This document shows, one piece after another, positions 29,701 to 40,830 of a stretch of 64,000 bases of DNA. Numbering within the stretch: the first letter of the stretch is position 1; each line of letters opens with the position of its first letter. Under the pieces are notes generated by a model. That model saw only the letters and a program-made list of their open reading frames with translations, ran no database searches and had not been told where the DNA came from. A program made the position numbers and the translations under genes. The stretch comes from Prostheceraeus crozeri. Lineage: Eukaryota > Platyhelminthes > Polycladida > Euryleptidae. The stretch spans positions 1 to 64,000 of the forward strand of contig CAJQUW010009069.1 in assembly GCA_907163375.1 (NCBI GenBank), given 5' to 3'.

Positions 29701-31848
29701 ATCGATCAAAGAGGGTCGATTGGAATGATGAATTAAAGTTAGTGAGCAATTACCAATCATTTATTGATTTATGCAATGTTAGAAATGTTTATCCTTGTTT
29801 TGAGGAGTTAGAGGTTTTAGGAGTAGTTCATCCTAAAATAGCCTTTGAAACAAGGTGAAATACATAAAATCATCGAAATAACAAAATTCCTCATCTTTTG
29901 CATGAATCATGATAGTGTTATTGTTTTAGATACTGTAGTAATAATATCATCCTGGCTCATAAATCATATGTGATATTCGGCAAGCGCAATACAATTCCAC
30001 AATAACACATATTACAAGACAAAGGATGCAGGATACAGTTATTACGGATGGATAATGTCGGAAACTTAGAAGAGAACAAATCCCTCAGAGAATGTGATTC
30101 ATCGGCAATCACTATTGTCAATAATGAATTACACATGCTACCGACAGCGTCCGTAAATTTTGGCTCGATGATCACATCAATAATTTTGGAGGCCCGTTTC
30201 TTGACTTGGAGGATTTTATGTTTTAGATATTCTGGAATATTGGTGAAGTTGACAGTCAAACTTGACTGAAGTTGAACTTGAATAGTTAACAGTTAAATTA
30301 CAAATGCGATTTTACGTGAAATTGAGCCCAGTCCTGTATTAAGGATTTTATTGGAACAAACATGTGATTTACACATGGGAAGTCCAAACTATCCTAAGTA
30401 TATATGTAGCTGATTTCCAATTTGATAACATGATTATGGACATCGATGACAGAGTTTCTCAGTACCATTGTAAATACAGAGGTTTTGAGAATATATTAGA
30501 TACGTTATTTCTAATATTTCTCAAAAAGTTGTAAGGCAAATTTAGTACCACTTGAAAAATATTGCTGATATCTGGGAAAGCCCGGGAGAAATGCGGGAAA
30601 ATGAAAATCGAAAGTCTGTCGACACCCTGTAATATCAAAATAGAAAATGCGCCGCATGACGTGCTTTGTTATGGAAAAGTGTGATGGAAAATCTTGCAAT
30701 CACCGGATTGGTGGACGGTGGACGAGCTACTGGTAAACAAAAGCTGCCATTTGTGAATACGACATAAAAAAAATCATAAGAAAGAATAAACATGCCAAAA
30801 ACGCTTCTGGGTAGCTATTGACAGATATTTTGATGCCATGGTACTCAGAGCTAAAGAAGTTGGCGACGACATAGTCGACATGGTCAATGTTATGCTGTCA
30901 TTTTCACTCAAGCTATTCATGCAAGTACGTTATTGCCAAGTACGTTTTCGCAAAGTGTGATGCAGAATTCTACTTTAAAAACTGCACTAGCCACTTTGTG
31001 ACTGAGATACATAATACTGCGCCGAATTTACATCATTTTCTGGATCATCTTTTTGGATTTGGAATAGTTATCTCTTCAAAGACAGGTAATTTATCACATT
31101 TTACTTCATATGAGTATCACTTCAGATTGTTGAAGGAGTCGCTACTTACACAGACTTATTTGGCAACAAATTTACTATGAAAAACGATAACAGTCGACAA
31201 CAATATAAGCCGATATAAGCCGAGTGTCTTGATTCCCCAATGAAATCCTGCTTTCATTAACAGTACAATGTCTTATGTTATAAATTATGCGTTATATTCT
31301 TGTGGCACAGAAATTTCAGATATTTCGGGTTACGGAAGCTCTAGAGGATATGCAGCCCTTTCTGTCGACATGCATTATTTGAATTTTTGAAATGTCCTGA
31401 ATAAGTCAATCAATAGGAGTTACATTTATTGATTACAACGCATGCTCAGATCAACAAGCAAATATCATTTTCAAACTAATCTCATGCATTCAAACTTCTA
31501 CATTAAATTTTGTACATGTATATAAGAGCAATAATAATAGTAATACCTTGAAATACTCCTGGCTCTTTCCAACCACAAAGCTGAAAATGACAAGTCAGGG
31601 CCTCTTTCAATCAAATTCGAAAGAGGTTTCAGACTCGCCGTAAATCGGTAGTCAGAGCTCTTGTATCGGAGTGTAATGCTTCTCTCCAGTGTTACGGGAG
31701 TAAGGATACACAATCTGTCTACCCGAGCACTCATCGCTGTGTTTCTGCAGAGGAGCACAATCTTTTTGTTTTTTGACTTCTGCCGTTTCTTTGGGACGAA
31801 ACGAGATGCCTCTGAATGGAATCGTCAAGATGCAACGAAAAAAATTCA
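26737..31848. other. Loop of the Foldback-like element, no gene
   Basis: About 5.1 kb of unique AT-rich sequence between the two satellite arms. I see no protein with recognisable motifs, no tandem repeat and no internal element ends. It could be captured host DNA. The frames open here are short and featureless. Confidence 0.5.
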
Positions 31849-32753
31849 CATGGAGGTACCTGTGACTATTGTGAAGATGCTTGGCATTGACAAACGCGTC
31901 ATCTCAAGGTGCATAGGAAGACAAACGCATAGAGTTTATAGGAGAAGTCACAAAATGTCACATTTTTGGTACAAACGAGACGTTTGCGCATGGCAAATGT
32001 CACGATACAACAGTGAAATTTGACATAGAGGTACCTGTGACTATCGTGAAGAGGCTTGGCATTGACAAACGCGTCATCTCAAGGTGCATAGGATGAAAAA
32101 CGCATAGAGTTTATAGGAGAATTCACAAAATGTCACATTTTTGGTACAAACGAGACGTTTGCGCATGGCAAATGTCACGATACAACAATGAAATTTGACA
32201 TGGAGGTACCTGTGACTATTCTGAAGATGCTTGGCATTGACAAACGCGTCATCTCAAGGTGCATAGGAAGACAAACGCATAGAGTTTATAGGAGAATTCA
32301 CAAAATGTCACATTTTTGGTACAAACGAGACGTTTGCGCATGGCAAATGTCACGATACAACAATGAAATTTGCCATGGAGGTACCTGTGACTATTGTGAA
32401 GATGCATGGCATTGACAAACGCGTCATCTCAAGGTGCATAGGAAGACAAACGCATAGAGTTTATAGGAGAATTCACAAAATGTCACATTTTTGGTACAAA
32501 CGAGACGTTTGCGCATGGCAAATGTCACGATACAACAATGAAATTTGACATGGAGGTACCTGTGACTATTGTGAAGATGCTTAGCATTGAGAAACGCGTC
32601 ATCTCAAGGTGCATAGGAAGACAAACGCATAGAGTTTATAGGAGAATTCACAAAATGTCACATTTTTGGTACAAACGAGACGTTTGCGCATGGCAAATGT
32701 CACGATACAACAATGAAATTTGACATGGAGGTACCTGTGACTATTGTGAAGAT
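31849..32753 (-). repeat. 175-bp satellite array, inverted, about 5 copies
   Basis: The same monomer as at 22126-26736, in reverse orientation. The unequal copy number (5 versus 26) fits expansion or contraction of one arm by unequal exchange or slippage. Confidence 0.95.
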
Positions 32754-33712
32754 TATCAAAAAGAATGAAGAATCACAAAAAATGCCAACTCGCATGTTCT
32801 GTAGTAGAAAATGGTGCTGAGACTATGTACTGTGTATGTTTACTGTAATTAAAGTGGAGCAATCGATGTAATTCGATTCCCACGTGCTGCGAAATTACAA
32901 ACTTGAGACTATAAATACAATCAGAGCTGTTGCTGGGAAATTAGGTTATTGACACAGCCAAACAAAGTCCAATAATATCGTAGGAAAGAGTTAAACGTGT
33001 TCTTGTTCCTCAATGCCATGGCTCAGGCATCCGATGGTTACTAGATTTGATCATCATTCATAGTAATAGTCTGAGAGAAATGTAGAGTTTGCACGATATA
33101 CTTGAGCTTGCCTAATGTAACTGAATATCATCTTAATATTAAATTGCTGTTTATCTCCGATGAGCGTGACTGTGCTTGCACTGATGCAATTTCTGGTAAA
33201 GCCGGTACATCAAGAAAATTCACATCTAAAAAATTGAAATTCTGCAATTAATTTTTTCCTGACTATTTAGCTGCTCGCTGATTCTGCACAGATGTCTGCA
33301 ATTGACAATAATGAAACTGTTGCAAGATGAATTGGTGATGTTGGTGATGTTGGTGTATGTTCAGCAATTTCCATTCCCTGCATGTTGTCGAGCCCTTGTC
33401 CGGATTTAGCTGTGCTACTGTTAAAAGCTTGCAAAAGGCGGGTGCATGGCATAGCTGCTGCAGGCGATTCATTGAAGCCAATCAAGAGGATGGATGGTTG
33501 ATTTTTTCATTTTGATGCCATCATTTGAGTTTATTGCCTCTCTGAACTCAAATGTTGCGAAAATTAGTGCCTAATATGTTAGTACTTTTGTTTGAATAAT
33601 GTAGCAAAATTACTTGCATTGTGATGTAGTTGTTTAATTCATCAGATGATTTGTAGTTTTGTAAGCTATAACTGCACTTCAGTAAATAAACTATGCTACT
33701 AATTAAAAAACA
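32754..33712. other. Right subterminal spacer of the Foldback-like element
   Basis: Unique sequence with a short GTTGGTGAT repeat near 33330-33355. It has no counterpart in the left arm and no gene. Confidence 0.5.
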
Positions 33713-33771
33713 GACCAATCATGGAACATTTTTCTAAACATTTGCAAATGCGTTTTCAAAGTCGAATACGT
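33713..33771 (-). repeat. Right terminal inverted repeat
   Basis: Reverse complement of 21704-21762, ending in GAATACGT directly before the target duplication. Confidence 0.85.
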
Positions 33772-33780
33772 AAAAACGAC
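33772..33780. repeat. 9-bp target duplication, right
   Basis: AAAAACGAC, identical to 21695-21703. Confidence 0.85.
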
Positions 33781-33940
33781 TCGTGCGCGACGTTAATCAG
33801 AAGTGTATGTTCGTCAATTCAAATGTGTTCACATTACACAATCGATTAAACAAAATGTATTGCGGTAGACGTGAAGTCAACGCGGAAAACACAAATCACG
33901 TAAATGCATACTTGTAATATAGAACTCGTAGAGGGCAACA
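33781..33940 (-). repeat. R1 5' LTR, outer part
   Basis: Begins TGTTGC on the minus strand at 33940, matching the GCAACA end at 21667. Beyond 33940 the sequence becomes reverse-transcriptase coding sequence of R2, so this is where R1 entered R2. Confidence 0.75.
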
Positions 33941-34624
33941 CCATAATGCTGATCCATGAAGCGTATCTAATAAGTGTCTTGTCTCTGGTATAGGAAATAT
34001 TGGTCTTTTAGTTATTGCGTTTAATTTCCGGTAATCCACTGTAAGTCTGATATTGCCATTCTTTTTCGGTAATACTACCAACGGTGCATTCCATGGAGAT
34101 TCGCTTTCTCGTATTATGCCTTTATTCTGTAAGTCATGTATCATTTCTTCAACTTAATCTTCTAACGGAATAGGAACACGTCTGTAAGCACATGCAATAG
34201 GTTTTTCATGTCCGGTATCAATTTCATGTTTCACCCTATCAGTTAATTCAATATCATGCTTGCTCACACTGAAAATATCCACAAATTCTTTTAAAATAGG
34301 AATTAGCAGTTCTTTTTCTTTTTCACCAATTTCGTCTGTTTGTTTTTTAAATTTCAATTCTAAAATTTTCCAACGCTTATCTGCATTCATCTCACTCATT
34401 TGGTTAACACACTTTCCACCACGTGAGTTGTTTTTCTGACTCGATGTAACTCCAATGAAACTTCCTAACTTCATACCCTTATGCAATTTTACACCATCCT
34501 CAAAAGTCCATATTCGCACAGGGACATGTTTCCTGTTGTCAATTTTAACCATTCCTGTAGCTGTTATCCAATTTCTCTCACCCAAATCAGCCACATTTGG
34601 TTCATAGAGGCCCTCTAGTCCCAC
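33941..34624 (-). pseudogene. Gypsy/Ty3 pol fragment R2
   Basis: A remnant of the region between protease and reverse transcriptase of a different gypsy lineage. Visible words are LGERNWITATGMV, a spacer with KELLIPILKEFVDIFS, DTGHEKPIACAYRRVP and the RT start IIRESESPWNAPLVVLPKKNG, then IRLTVDYRKLN. The RT is cut by the R1 insertion. No LTR of R2 is seen. It carries about one further break and is the oldest layer of this nest. Confidence 0.75.
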
Positions 34625-35647
34625 GGTGTGCCTGAACAGGCGGTTTAACTTTCAAAATTTCCCATATGTTTTGTCGACGGATTCCGGTAGAGATTTTGAT
34701 CCTCTTTCAGAATATCATAACTAGAAAAAAATTCATCGAGCCCTTTTCGAGAAAATGACGAAAATTCAAAGTGGCGGACCGATGAAGTCACAAACCATTT
34801 GAAATAAAAGCATTTAAAACCAATGTTAGTACCCATATAGAACAAGAATTCCATACTGATGATTAGTTGTAATCTCTACAACAGAGCTACATGCAATAAG
34901 CAATTACCAACAACAAATAGCAAGACTGCTAAAAACAAGAACTTGTAGGCCTACATGTACCACTCACAGGTGTCGACCATTGTAGGCCCTTACCGCGGCC
35001 AACAGTTGGTCGACATATCTGGGATTTTCAAAAGTTTTTACTTTGTAATTCGACCAAAACGAGTCAGAGTCGGCATGAAGCGTTTCGCTGACTTGCTCGC
35101 TTTATTTGCCGAGGCTTTCACGTTTCATCTCACAAAACTCGGAAACATGATGCAATATGCAATGCAGCTTTGGTGATATTCTTGCATTCAGAGCAACGAG
35201 GTCACCACGGAACTTTTCAATATAGAACATATAATTTGCATCAACATGCTTCCCGAAACAGCTCGTGACGACTGAATCAAGACTTTTGAACGCTGCTACC
35301 TCAGGAAAAACGTCAATTGTTGCGATTGATCGCTGTCTGTCTACATTTTTCAAAAGTATGCGTGCGCTGTTGCCGTTGAAAGTGCCGCCGTGGCATGCAT
35401 CTTTCTGAACAAGAGATGAGCTAAGCCACTGGCTTGCAATGGTCGGATTCGTTTCATCAAGGATTTGAAACAATTTTGTTACAGAGGCAATCAGAAGGTG
35501 TAAAACTCAGGAGGAGGCATTTTCGCTATGATGCCCCGAGTAAAAAATTATGTTTTGCTTGCTAAGCGTCATGGTACGCGCGCGGTAAACTTAATAGGCG
35601 ACATAATAACACGCAAAACCACGATATGCCTACTAGGCACATATCAA
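34625..35647. other. Flanking sequence with a decayed transposon-like fragment
   Basis: About 1 kb without an intact gene. A palindromic pair around GGTCGAC (34970-35015) and the protein fragment at 35102-35473 are the only structure noted. The last 100 bases resemble the 60-bp repeat that continues at 40667. Confidence 0.4.
35102..35473 (-). pseudogene. Fragment of an uncharacterised transposon-like protein
   Basis: A 123-residue frame with the words HGGTFNGNSARILLKN, SLDSVVTSCFGKHVD and SPKLHCILHHVSEFC. I recall this order (HGG.FNGN, then VVSACFG and PKVHA.FFHV.EFC) from uncharacterised repeat-associated proteins of marine invertebrates, but cannot name the superfamily. No start, ends or flanking repeats are visible, so it is a relic or part of a degraded exon. 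Confidence 0.4.
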
Positions 35648-35652
35648 GCAAC
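35648..35652. repeat. 5-bp target duplication of R3, left
   Basis: GCAAC, repeated at 40662-40666. Confidence 0.8.
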
Positions 35653-35823
35653 TATTCTGTCTTCCGCATTTAAGTACAAGAGAGAACAACACCGCGTGTC
35701 GCTTACAGAAAGTGTATATTTTCCACCATTGCGTATATTCATACCAGTACACACTAATGATGACAATTTAAATGAAGTATTTAAACAATAGTAAAGATGT
35801 AGAAGCAAGGCGTATACATTACA
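35653..35823 (-). repeat. R3 3' LTR
   Basis: 171 bp; begins TGTAATG on the minus strand. One difference from the other LTR seen by eye. Confidence 0.92.
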
Positions 35824-35840
35824 ATCCCTCCCCTTCTTTA
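35824..35840 (-). promoter_or_regulatory. R3 polypurine tract
   Basis: Minus-strand AAAGAAGGGGAGGGA immediately before the 3' LTR, the expected plus-strand primer for reverse transcription. Confidence 0.75.
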
Positions 35841-36392
35841 GAAAAGACGAGTTACATCAAGGAGAGCATTTACCACATTACTTGTATATTCAACTTTCAA
35901 GTCGAGTACTATAAACATGTCTATTTATCAAAAGTCTGGAAAACGATCACACTGGGAATAGAAAATCCACCATCCATATACATTGTAGCGTCATAGCACG
36001 ATCCACACGAATAACTGAGATATCAAATCACTGATAACCATACATATCAATCCGATGACAAATCACTGAATCACTATAAATGCAATTGCGTGTAAGCATA
36101 TACATACATATCAAGAATCAGAATCATAAACGTGTCAACATAAATACATAGGTATACACTCTCGTCTTTGAAAGACAGTTCACATATATATAGAAAACGT
36201 GTACGCAAGTTCACACACATGCACAAAAGTTCAGTTAGTCTGTCGAACTAACTCACAGGTCTGATTAAAATCAGATAAACATCACAGTAGAATGTGAGTA
36301 ACATCAGTAGCGTTACTGAGCATATCAGTAGAATCGATCAGAGTGATTCAAATCAATCGTCCGCTAAATGGCGTAAGTGCGTTCGACAAAAC
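35841..36392 (-). other. R3 3' untranslated region
   Basis: About 550 bases between the end of pol and the polypurine tract; no gene seen. Repetitive CATATATA/ACATACATA stretches occur near 36100-36200. Confidence 0.5.
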
Positions 36393-39300
36393 TTAATGAA
36401 AGATATAACCTTTTAAATGTTCAGGAAGCTGCTTAGCTCTACTGGGCCTGCTGTGGACACTGACATTTTCGCTGGCGTCGCTACTCTTGTCTTCATCTCG
36501 CCTCGGCACGCTTTGAGCTTCAGCTGTCCGCTCATCCCAATCGAGTTCTTCTGTCGCTGGTATTGGCTTCACGTGTGTTGAATTCCTGATGAACTTGTTT
36601 CCAGTCTCCTTGGACGTCACGGTCACTTGACTTCCATTCTTGTCCGTCACGACGAAATCTTCATCTGCGTACCTCGGAGTGAGCTTGTTCATCTTCCTTT
36701 GTTTCAACTTCCACACTTGGTTCACAACCTTCCCTGACAGTCTTGTAATCTTCTTGTCTTGTCTTCATTTCGGCGTCTCTGTCTCTCACATGTTGGTGAA
36801 CATCTGATTGACTTGGTCTCAATTGTGGAATCTTAGTCCTAATTTCATGTCCCAACAGTAATTTTGCCGGAGTTTCACCTGTTGTTGCGTGAGGAGTCGA
36901 CAAGAAATATTGCAATTCGGACTCCATATCCTTGCCTTCAACATTTGTAATTTTCAAGGCTTTCAATAATGTCTTGTTTTGGCGTTCCACCTCTCCATTG
37001 GCTCTTGGACACAATGGCGTGTTCACTCGATGCTCAATTCAGTTAGAGATCAGAAATTCCTTGAAGTTCTCCGATACGAATTGGGGACCATTGTCCGTCC
37101 TTATCCCTTCAGGAAGACCAAATCTTGAAAATATTCTTTGGAGTGAGGTGATAATTTTCAGTGACGATGTATCCCTCAGAAATTCGACTTCGAAGTATCT
37201 GCTGAAGTAATCGACTACGACAAAAAGATAGTCACCATTCGGCAGTGGACCCATAAGATCGGCTGCGAGTTCTACCCACGCAGCGTTAGGAAGCTTTGTA
37301 GACTGCACTGGGACTTCATAGTAAGCTGGGGTCACTAGAGAAGACATGATCGGCAAGTTCTCACTTTCTTCTCGGCGTCAGCATCCATGCCAGGCCACCA
37401 AACTTTGCTCCTTAGATTTTGCTTCGTCTTCACTATACCCTGGTGTCCTTCGTGTGCTAAGTCTAAAATCATCTCTCTTAAGCTCGCTGGTATGACAAGT
37501 CTAGTTCCTCGCAGTATCAGTTGTCCATACATCGATAGCTCATATCGGCAACTTTTGTAAGCTTTTGGACAGTCTTCCCATCTGTCTGCTGTAATACAAT
37601 CACGAACTTTCTTTAGTTCGAGATCATTCGACGATGCTACTTCAATCTCCTTTGTCGTCACAGTACGTGGAGTCGCAGTAGTCGCAACGAAATGAACGTA
37701 AAGCTCCATGTCAGATTTGTCACAATCGGCGTTCTGCTCTGCTATCAGTCTTGATAAGCTATCGGCTATGTTTTCCGTTCCCTTCACATGCTGCAATTTG
37801 AACTTGTAGGGCTGAAGTCTCAACATCCAACGTTCTACTCGACATCCGCCACGACCAATCTTGTTGTATATGTACAGTAGAGGTTTGTGGTCTGTCAACA
37901 GAGTGAATTCTACACCAAGTAGATAATTGTGGAATTTTTCACATGCCCATATTACCCCGAGTGCCTCCTTTTCTATCTGAGAGTATCGGCGTTCCACCGC
38001 AGTCAGTGCTCGGCTTGCGAAAGCAATCACGCGTTTCTCTCCTTCTTGCACTTGCAACAGAATAGCCGCCAGTCCAACTGGACCTGCATCACAGATTAAT
38101 GATGTCTCTGCGTTGATATCAAAGTAGGCTAGGGTTTCGGCATTACACAGTTTCTCCTTTATAGCCTGAAATGCTTTCTGCTGTTGATCTTGCCATACGA
38201 ATTTCGCATTCTTCCTAGTGAGCGCCATCAGTGGGTCAGCTAACGTCGCTAGTCCTGGTATATAACGTCCACAGAAGTTAACGAGTCCTATAAAACTTCG
38301 AACCTCAGACACATTCGTCGGTTGCCTAGCGTCACGTATTGCTGCCGTCTTCTCTTCTGTAGGCCTCACGCCCCTTGGGGACAGCCGGTGTCCCATGAAC
38401 GTCAGTTCTTGAGCTTTCACGATGGTCTTGTCTTGATTTATCGTAAGGCCGTGTGCCTTCAACGTCTCAATCAACTTTTCCATTCGTTTCTCTAAGTCAG
38501 ATTCACTGTCTGCGTACACCAGAATGTCGTCTGCAATGTTGGCTGTTCCATCGCACTGTCTGATAATATTCCGAATTGTCTTTTGATATACCTCGGGCGC
38601 AGAAGAAATCCCAAACATTAGCCGTTTGTATCGGTACGTTCCACAATGCACAGCGAATGTGATGATGTCGCGGGACTCTTCCTCCAACTCGAGTTGATGG
38701 TAACCCCATTTCAGATCTATTTTTCCAAACCATTTACTCCCATTCACCTTTTCAAGGACTTCATCGATCGTAGGGATTTGGAATACCTCCCGAATAATGG
38801 CTTTGTTCGCCTGTCGCATATCGACGCATAATCTGATGTCACCATCTGGCTTGTTTACCACCACTACTGGACTAACCCACGTTGTTGGACCTGTCACCTC
38901 TTCAATCACGTCCAAATCCAGCAGTTCTTGAATCTTGTTTTCAACTTTCTTCAACATACTAAATGGCACTCTCCTCGGTGCTTGATTCACAGGCGTAACC
39001 GATTTGTCTATGTGCAGTTTTATAGGCTTGCCAGTGTACTTGGGGAATGGCTTCTCCCTATTTACCCCGTCCACTGCCCTGGCCGTCACATTTACAGTGA
39101 TCAATCCCAGCTCTTCGGCTGTAGCACGGCACATTAGAGGTTCATCTTCCCCTTCGAATACGACGAATTCTGCCTCGCATTTCCTGTTTTCGAAGCGTAC
39201 CGTTGTCTTGAATTTTCCAATAATTTCCAGTGGTTTGTTCTCATGTCCATAAGAGTATAGGTTACCTGTCGTTACCCATGAGTCACATCGGATTTTCTGC

Positions 39301-40348
39301 TTCTTGAGCCTATTCCATGTCCCACGGTCCACTATGTTGGCTGTTGTGCCGGTATCAATCAACATTTTCAAGGGTATCTTGTCAACTAAGCAAATAACCT
39401 CCTCCAAGCCCTTAGGATTACCGGTACCTTGGCCCACGGTAAACGCAAAATGGTTTACCTTTTCGACTTCTGCGGTTGCCTCAACTTCGACGTTATTGGC
39501 CTTTGCTCTCGTCTTTTTCGTTTTGCAACACACCGCATAGTGTCCCTTCAACCCGCATTTATTGCATTTCGCCTTTAAAGCTGGACATGATGGGTCGCTG
39601 GCTAGGTGTCCTTCCCCGTTGCACCTAAAGCACTTTCCATGTCGCCCTTTTGATTTGTCCTTGCCACCGTGATTAGGCCTATGTACATTTTGCCAACTCT
39701 TTTGACCTTGCCTCGATTTCCCACTGGACCCGCTGCTACTGTGTACTCTTGCCACAGAGGTTTCGCTTGTGTCAAACCTTTTCACCTGATAGTCAGCGAT
39801 TTCAGTAGCCTTCGCGATTTTTATAACATCAGCGAGTGAAATGTTGCCTTTTTCGAGTAATTTCCTCCGTAACACGTTAGATTGACATTGGTCAATAATT
39901 TGGTCCCTGAGCTGGTCATCTTCGGCGGTTTTGAACTCACAGTAAATATAGCCTGTTGCCTCAACCTGGTAACAAATTGGTCAAAATTTTCGTTTTGTTC
40001 CTGCCTGATTTTCCGAAACACATGCAGCTCGTAAGTCACATTTCGCATAGGGCAAAAGTGGTAGTGCAGTCTTTTCAGCGCTATGTCAAATTCGCTATCC
40101 TTGGATGGGTCTTCTGTGGGTGCTGCTACCAACGTATCAAAAATGTCTTTGGTGTCTGGGCCTGCTAAGTGCAACAGTAAAGCCTTTTTTTGAACATCGT
40201 CAGTAATACCCCTACCAACTATGTAGTAGTTAAAAGAACGCAGCCACCTAGTCCAAGAGACCGACAATTGATTTGGGTCAATCGATTTACATAAGAACTT
40301 TGGCAAACTGCCTAGATCTTCCATGACAGTGGAAACGCACAATGTCAC
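36393..40348 (-). pseudogene. R3 gag-pol coding region
   Basis: Read on the minus strand: a gag helical domain (WTRWLRSFNYYIVGRG, then YHFCPMRNVTYELHVF); two zinc knuckles near 39630 (CFRCNGEGHLASDPSC and CNKCGLKGHYAVCC); a protease motif MLIDTGTTANIVD near 39360; reverse transcriptase (DIRLCVDMRQANK, FGKIDLKWGYHQ, ADDILVYAD near 38530); RNase H near 38130 (LICDAGPVGLAAILLQ); the integrase zinc domain (HEGHQGIVKTKQNL … CRSC) near 37400; and the integrase core (LAADLMGPLP, RTDNGPQF, NGEVERQNK) with a C-terminal domain. This gag-PR-RT-RH-IN order is that of Ty3/gypsy. A few breaks are present; the region is otherwise well preserved. Confidence 0.9.
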
Positions 40349-40476
40349 AAAAGTTAAATAAGCCTAGGTCACTACCCAGTCTTACTTTCACAGCTGATTT
40401 AATTCACGATCAAAGAGTTCACGACTTTTGCAGAAGACTTCGCAACTCGCTTTCATCCTCAGCAATTCGCTTTCAT

Positions 40477-40490
40477 CCTCCGTCGCCAAT
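40477..40490 (-). promoter_or_regulatory. R3 primer-binding site
   Basis: Minus-strand ATTGGCGACGGAGG directly after the 5' LTR; TTGGCGAC is a common gypsy primer-binding word. Confidence 0.7.
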
Positions 40491-40661
40491 TATTCTGTCT
40501 TCCGCATTTAAGTACAAGAGAGAACAACACCGCGTGTCGCGTACAGAAAGTGTATATTTTCCACCATTGCGTATATTCATACCAGTACACACTAATGATG
40601 ACAATTTAAATGAAGTATTTAAACAATAGTAAAGATGTAGAAGCAAGGCGTATACATTACA
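40491..40661 (-). repeat. R3 5' LTR
   Basis: 171 bp, matching 35653-35823 with one visible difference. Confidence 0.92.
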
Positions 40662-40666
40662 GCAAC
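40662..40666. repeat. 5-bp target duplication of R3, right
   Basis: GCAAC, identical to 35648-35652. Confidence 0.8.
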
Positions 40667-40830
40667 TACTAAATTGATTAAGCAAAGTATGATTACCATA
40701 TGCCTAGTAGGTCCATATCAAGCGCCTACTAAATTGGTTAGGCAAAGTTTGCTATGGCATGATTACCATATGCCTACTAGGCACATCAAGCACCTACTAA
40801 ATTGGCTAAGCAAGCAATATTTTTTCTGTT
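40667..40830. repeat. Degenerate ~60-bp tandem repeat, target of R3
   Basis: Two to three units sharing CATATGCCTA(C/G)TAGG, ATCAAGC and CCTACTAAATTGG. A partial unit precedes R3 at about 35620-35652, so R3 landed inside this array. Confidence 0.65.

Larger units (their letters stand above)
21704..33771. mobile_element. Foldback/MULE-like non-autonomous element with satellite arms
   Basis: A 12,068-bp element bounded by inverted repeats of about 59 bp (21704-21762 and 33713-33771, ACGTATTCGACTTTG at each tip, two or three mismatches) and a perfect 9-bp target duplication. Nine-base duplications are characteristic of Mutator/Foldback transposons. The arms hold 175-bp satellite arrays in opposite orientation, 22126-26736 and 31849-32753, around a 5.1-kb loop. 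This resembles Foldback and sea-urchin TU elements, whose long inverted arms are built of tandem repeats. No transposase is visible, so it must have been moved by an enzyme supplied elsewhere. The matching ends indicate a fairly recent insertion. Confidence 0.8.
19614..33940 (-). mobile_element. Gypsy/Ty3 LTR element R1, fossil, split by a 12-kb insertion
   Basis: Read on the minus strand the element runs from its 5' LTR (starting at 33940), through the inserted Foldback-like element (21704-33771), then primer-binding site, gag and the first part of pol, ending at 19614. The LTR has matching ends TGTTGC...GCAACA and totals 197 bp once the insert is set aside. The integrase half and 3' LTR are missing, so it is a truncated fossil with about two or more breaks. 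It sits inside the pol fragment R2. Confidence 0.8.
35653..40661 (-). mobile_element. Gypsy/Ty3 LTR element R3, young, nearly full-length
   Basis: A 5,009-bp element with 171-bp LTRs (35653-35823 and 40491-40661) that differ at one site by eye, a 5-bp target duplication GCAAC, a primer-binding site next to the 5' LTR and a polypurine tract next to the 3' LTR. All gypsy domains occur in order on the minus strand. Nearly identical LTRs imply a recent insertion, yet the coding region carries a few breaks. It entered a short tandem repeat whose units continue on both sides. Confidence 0.92.
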
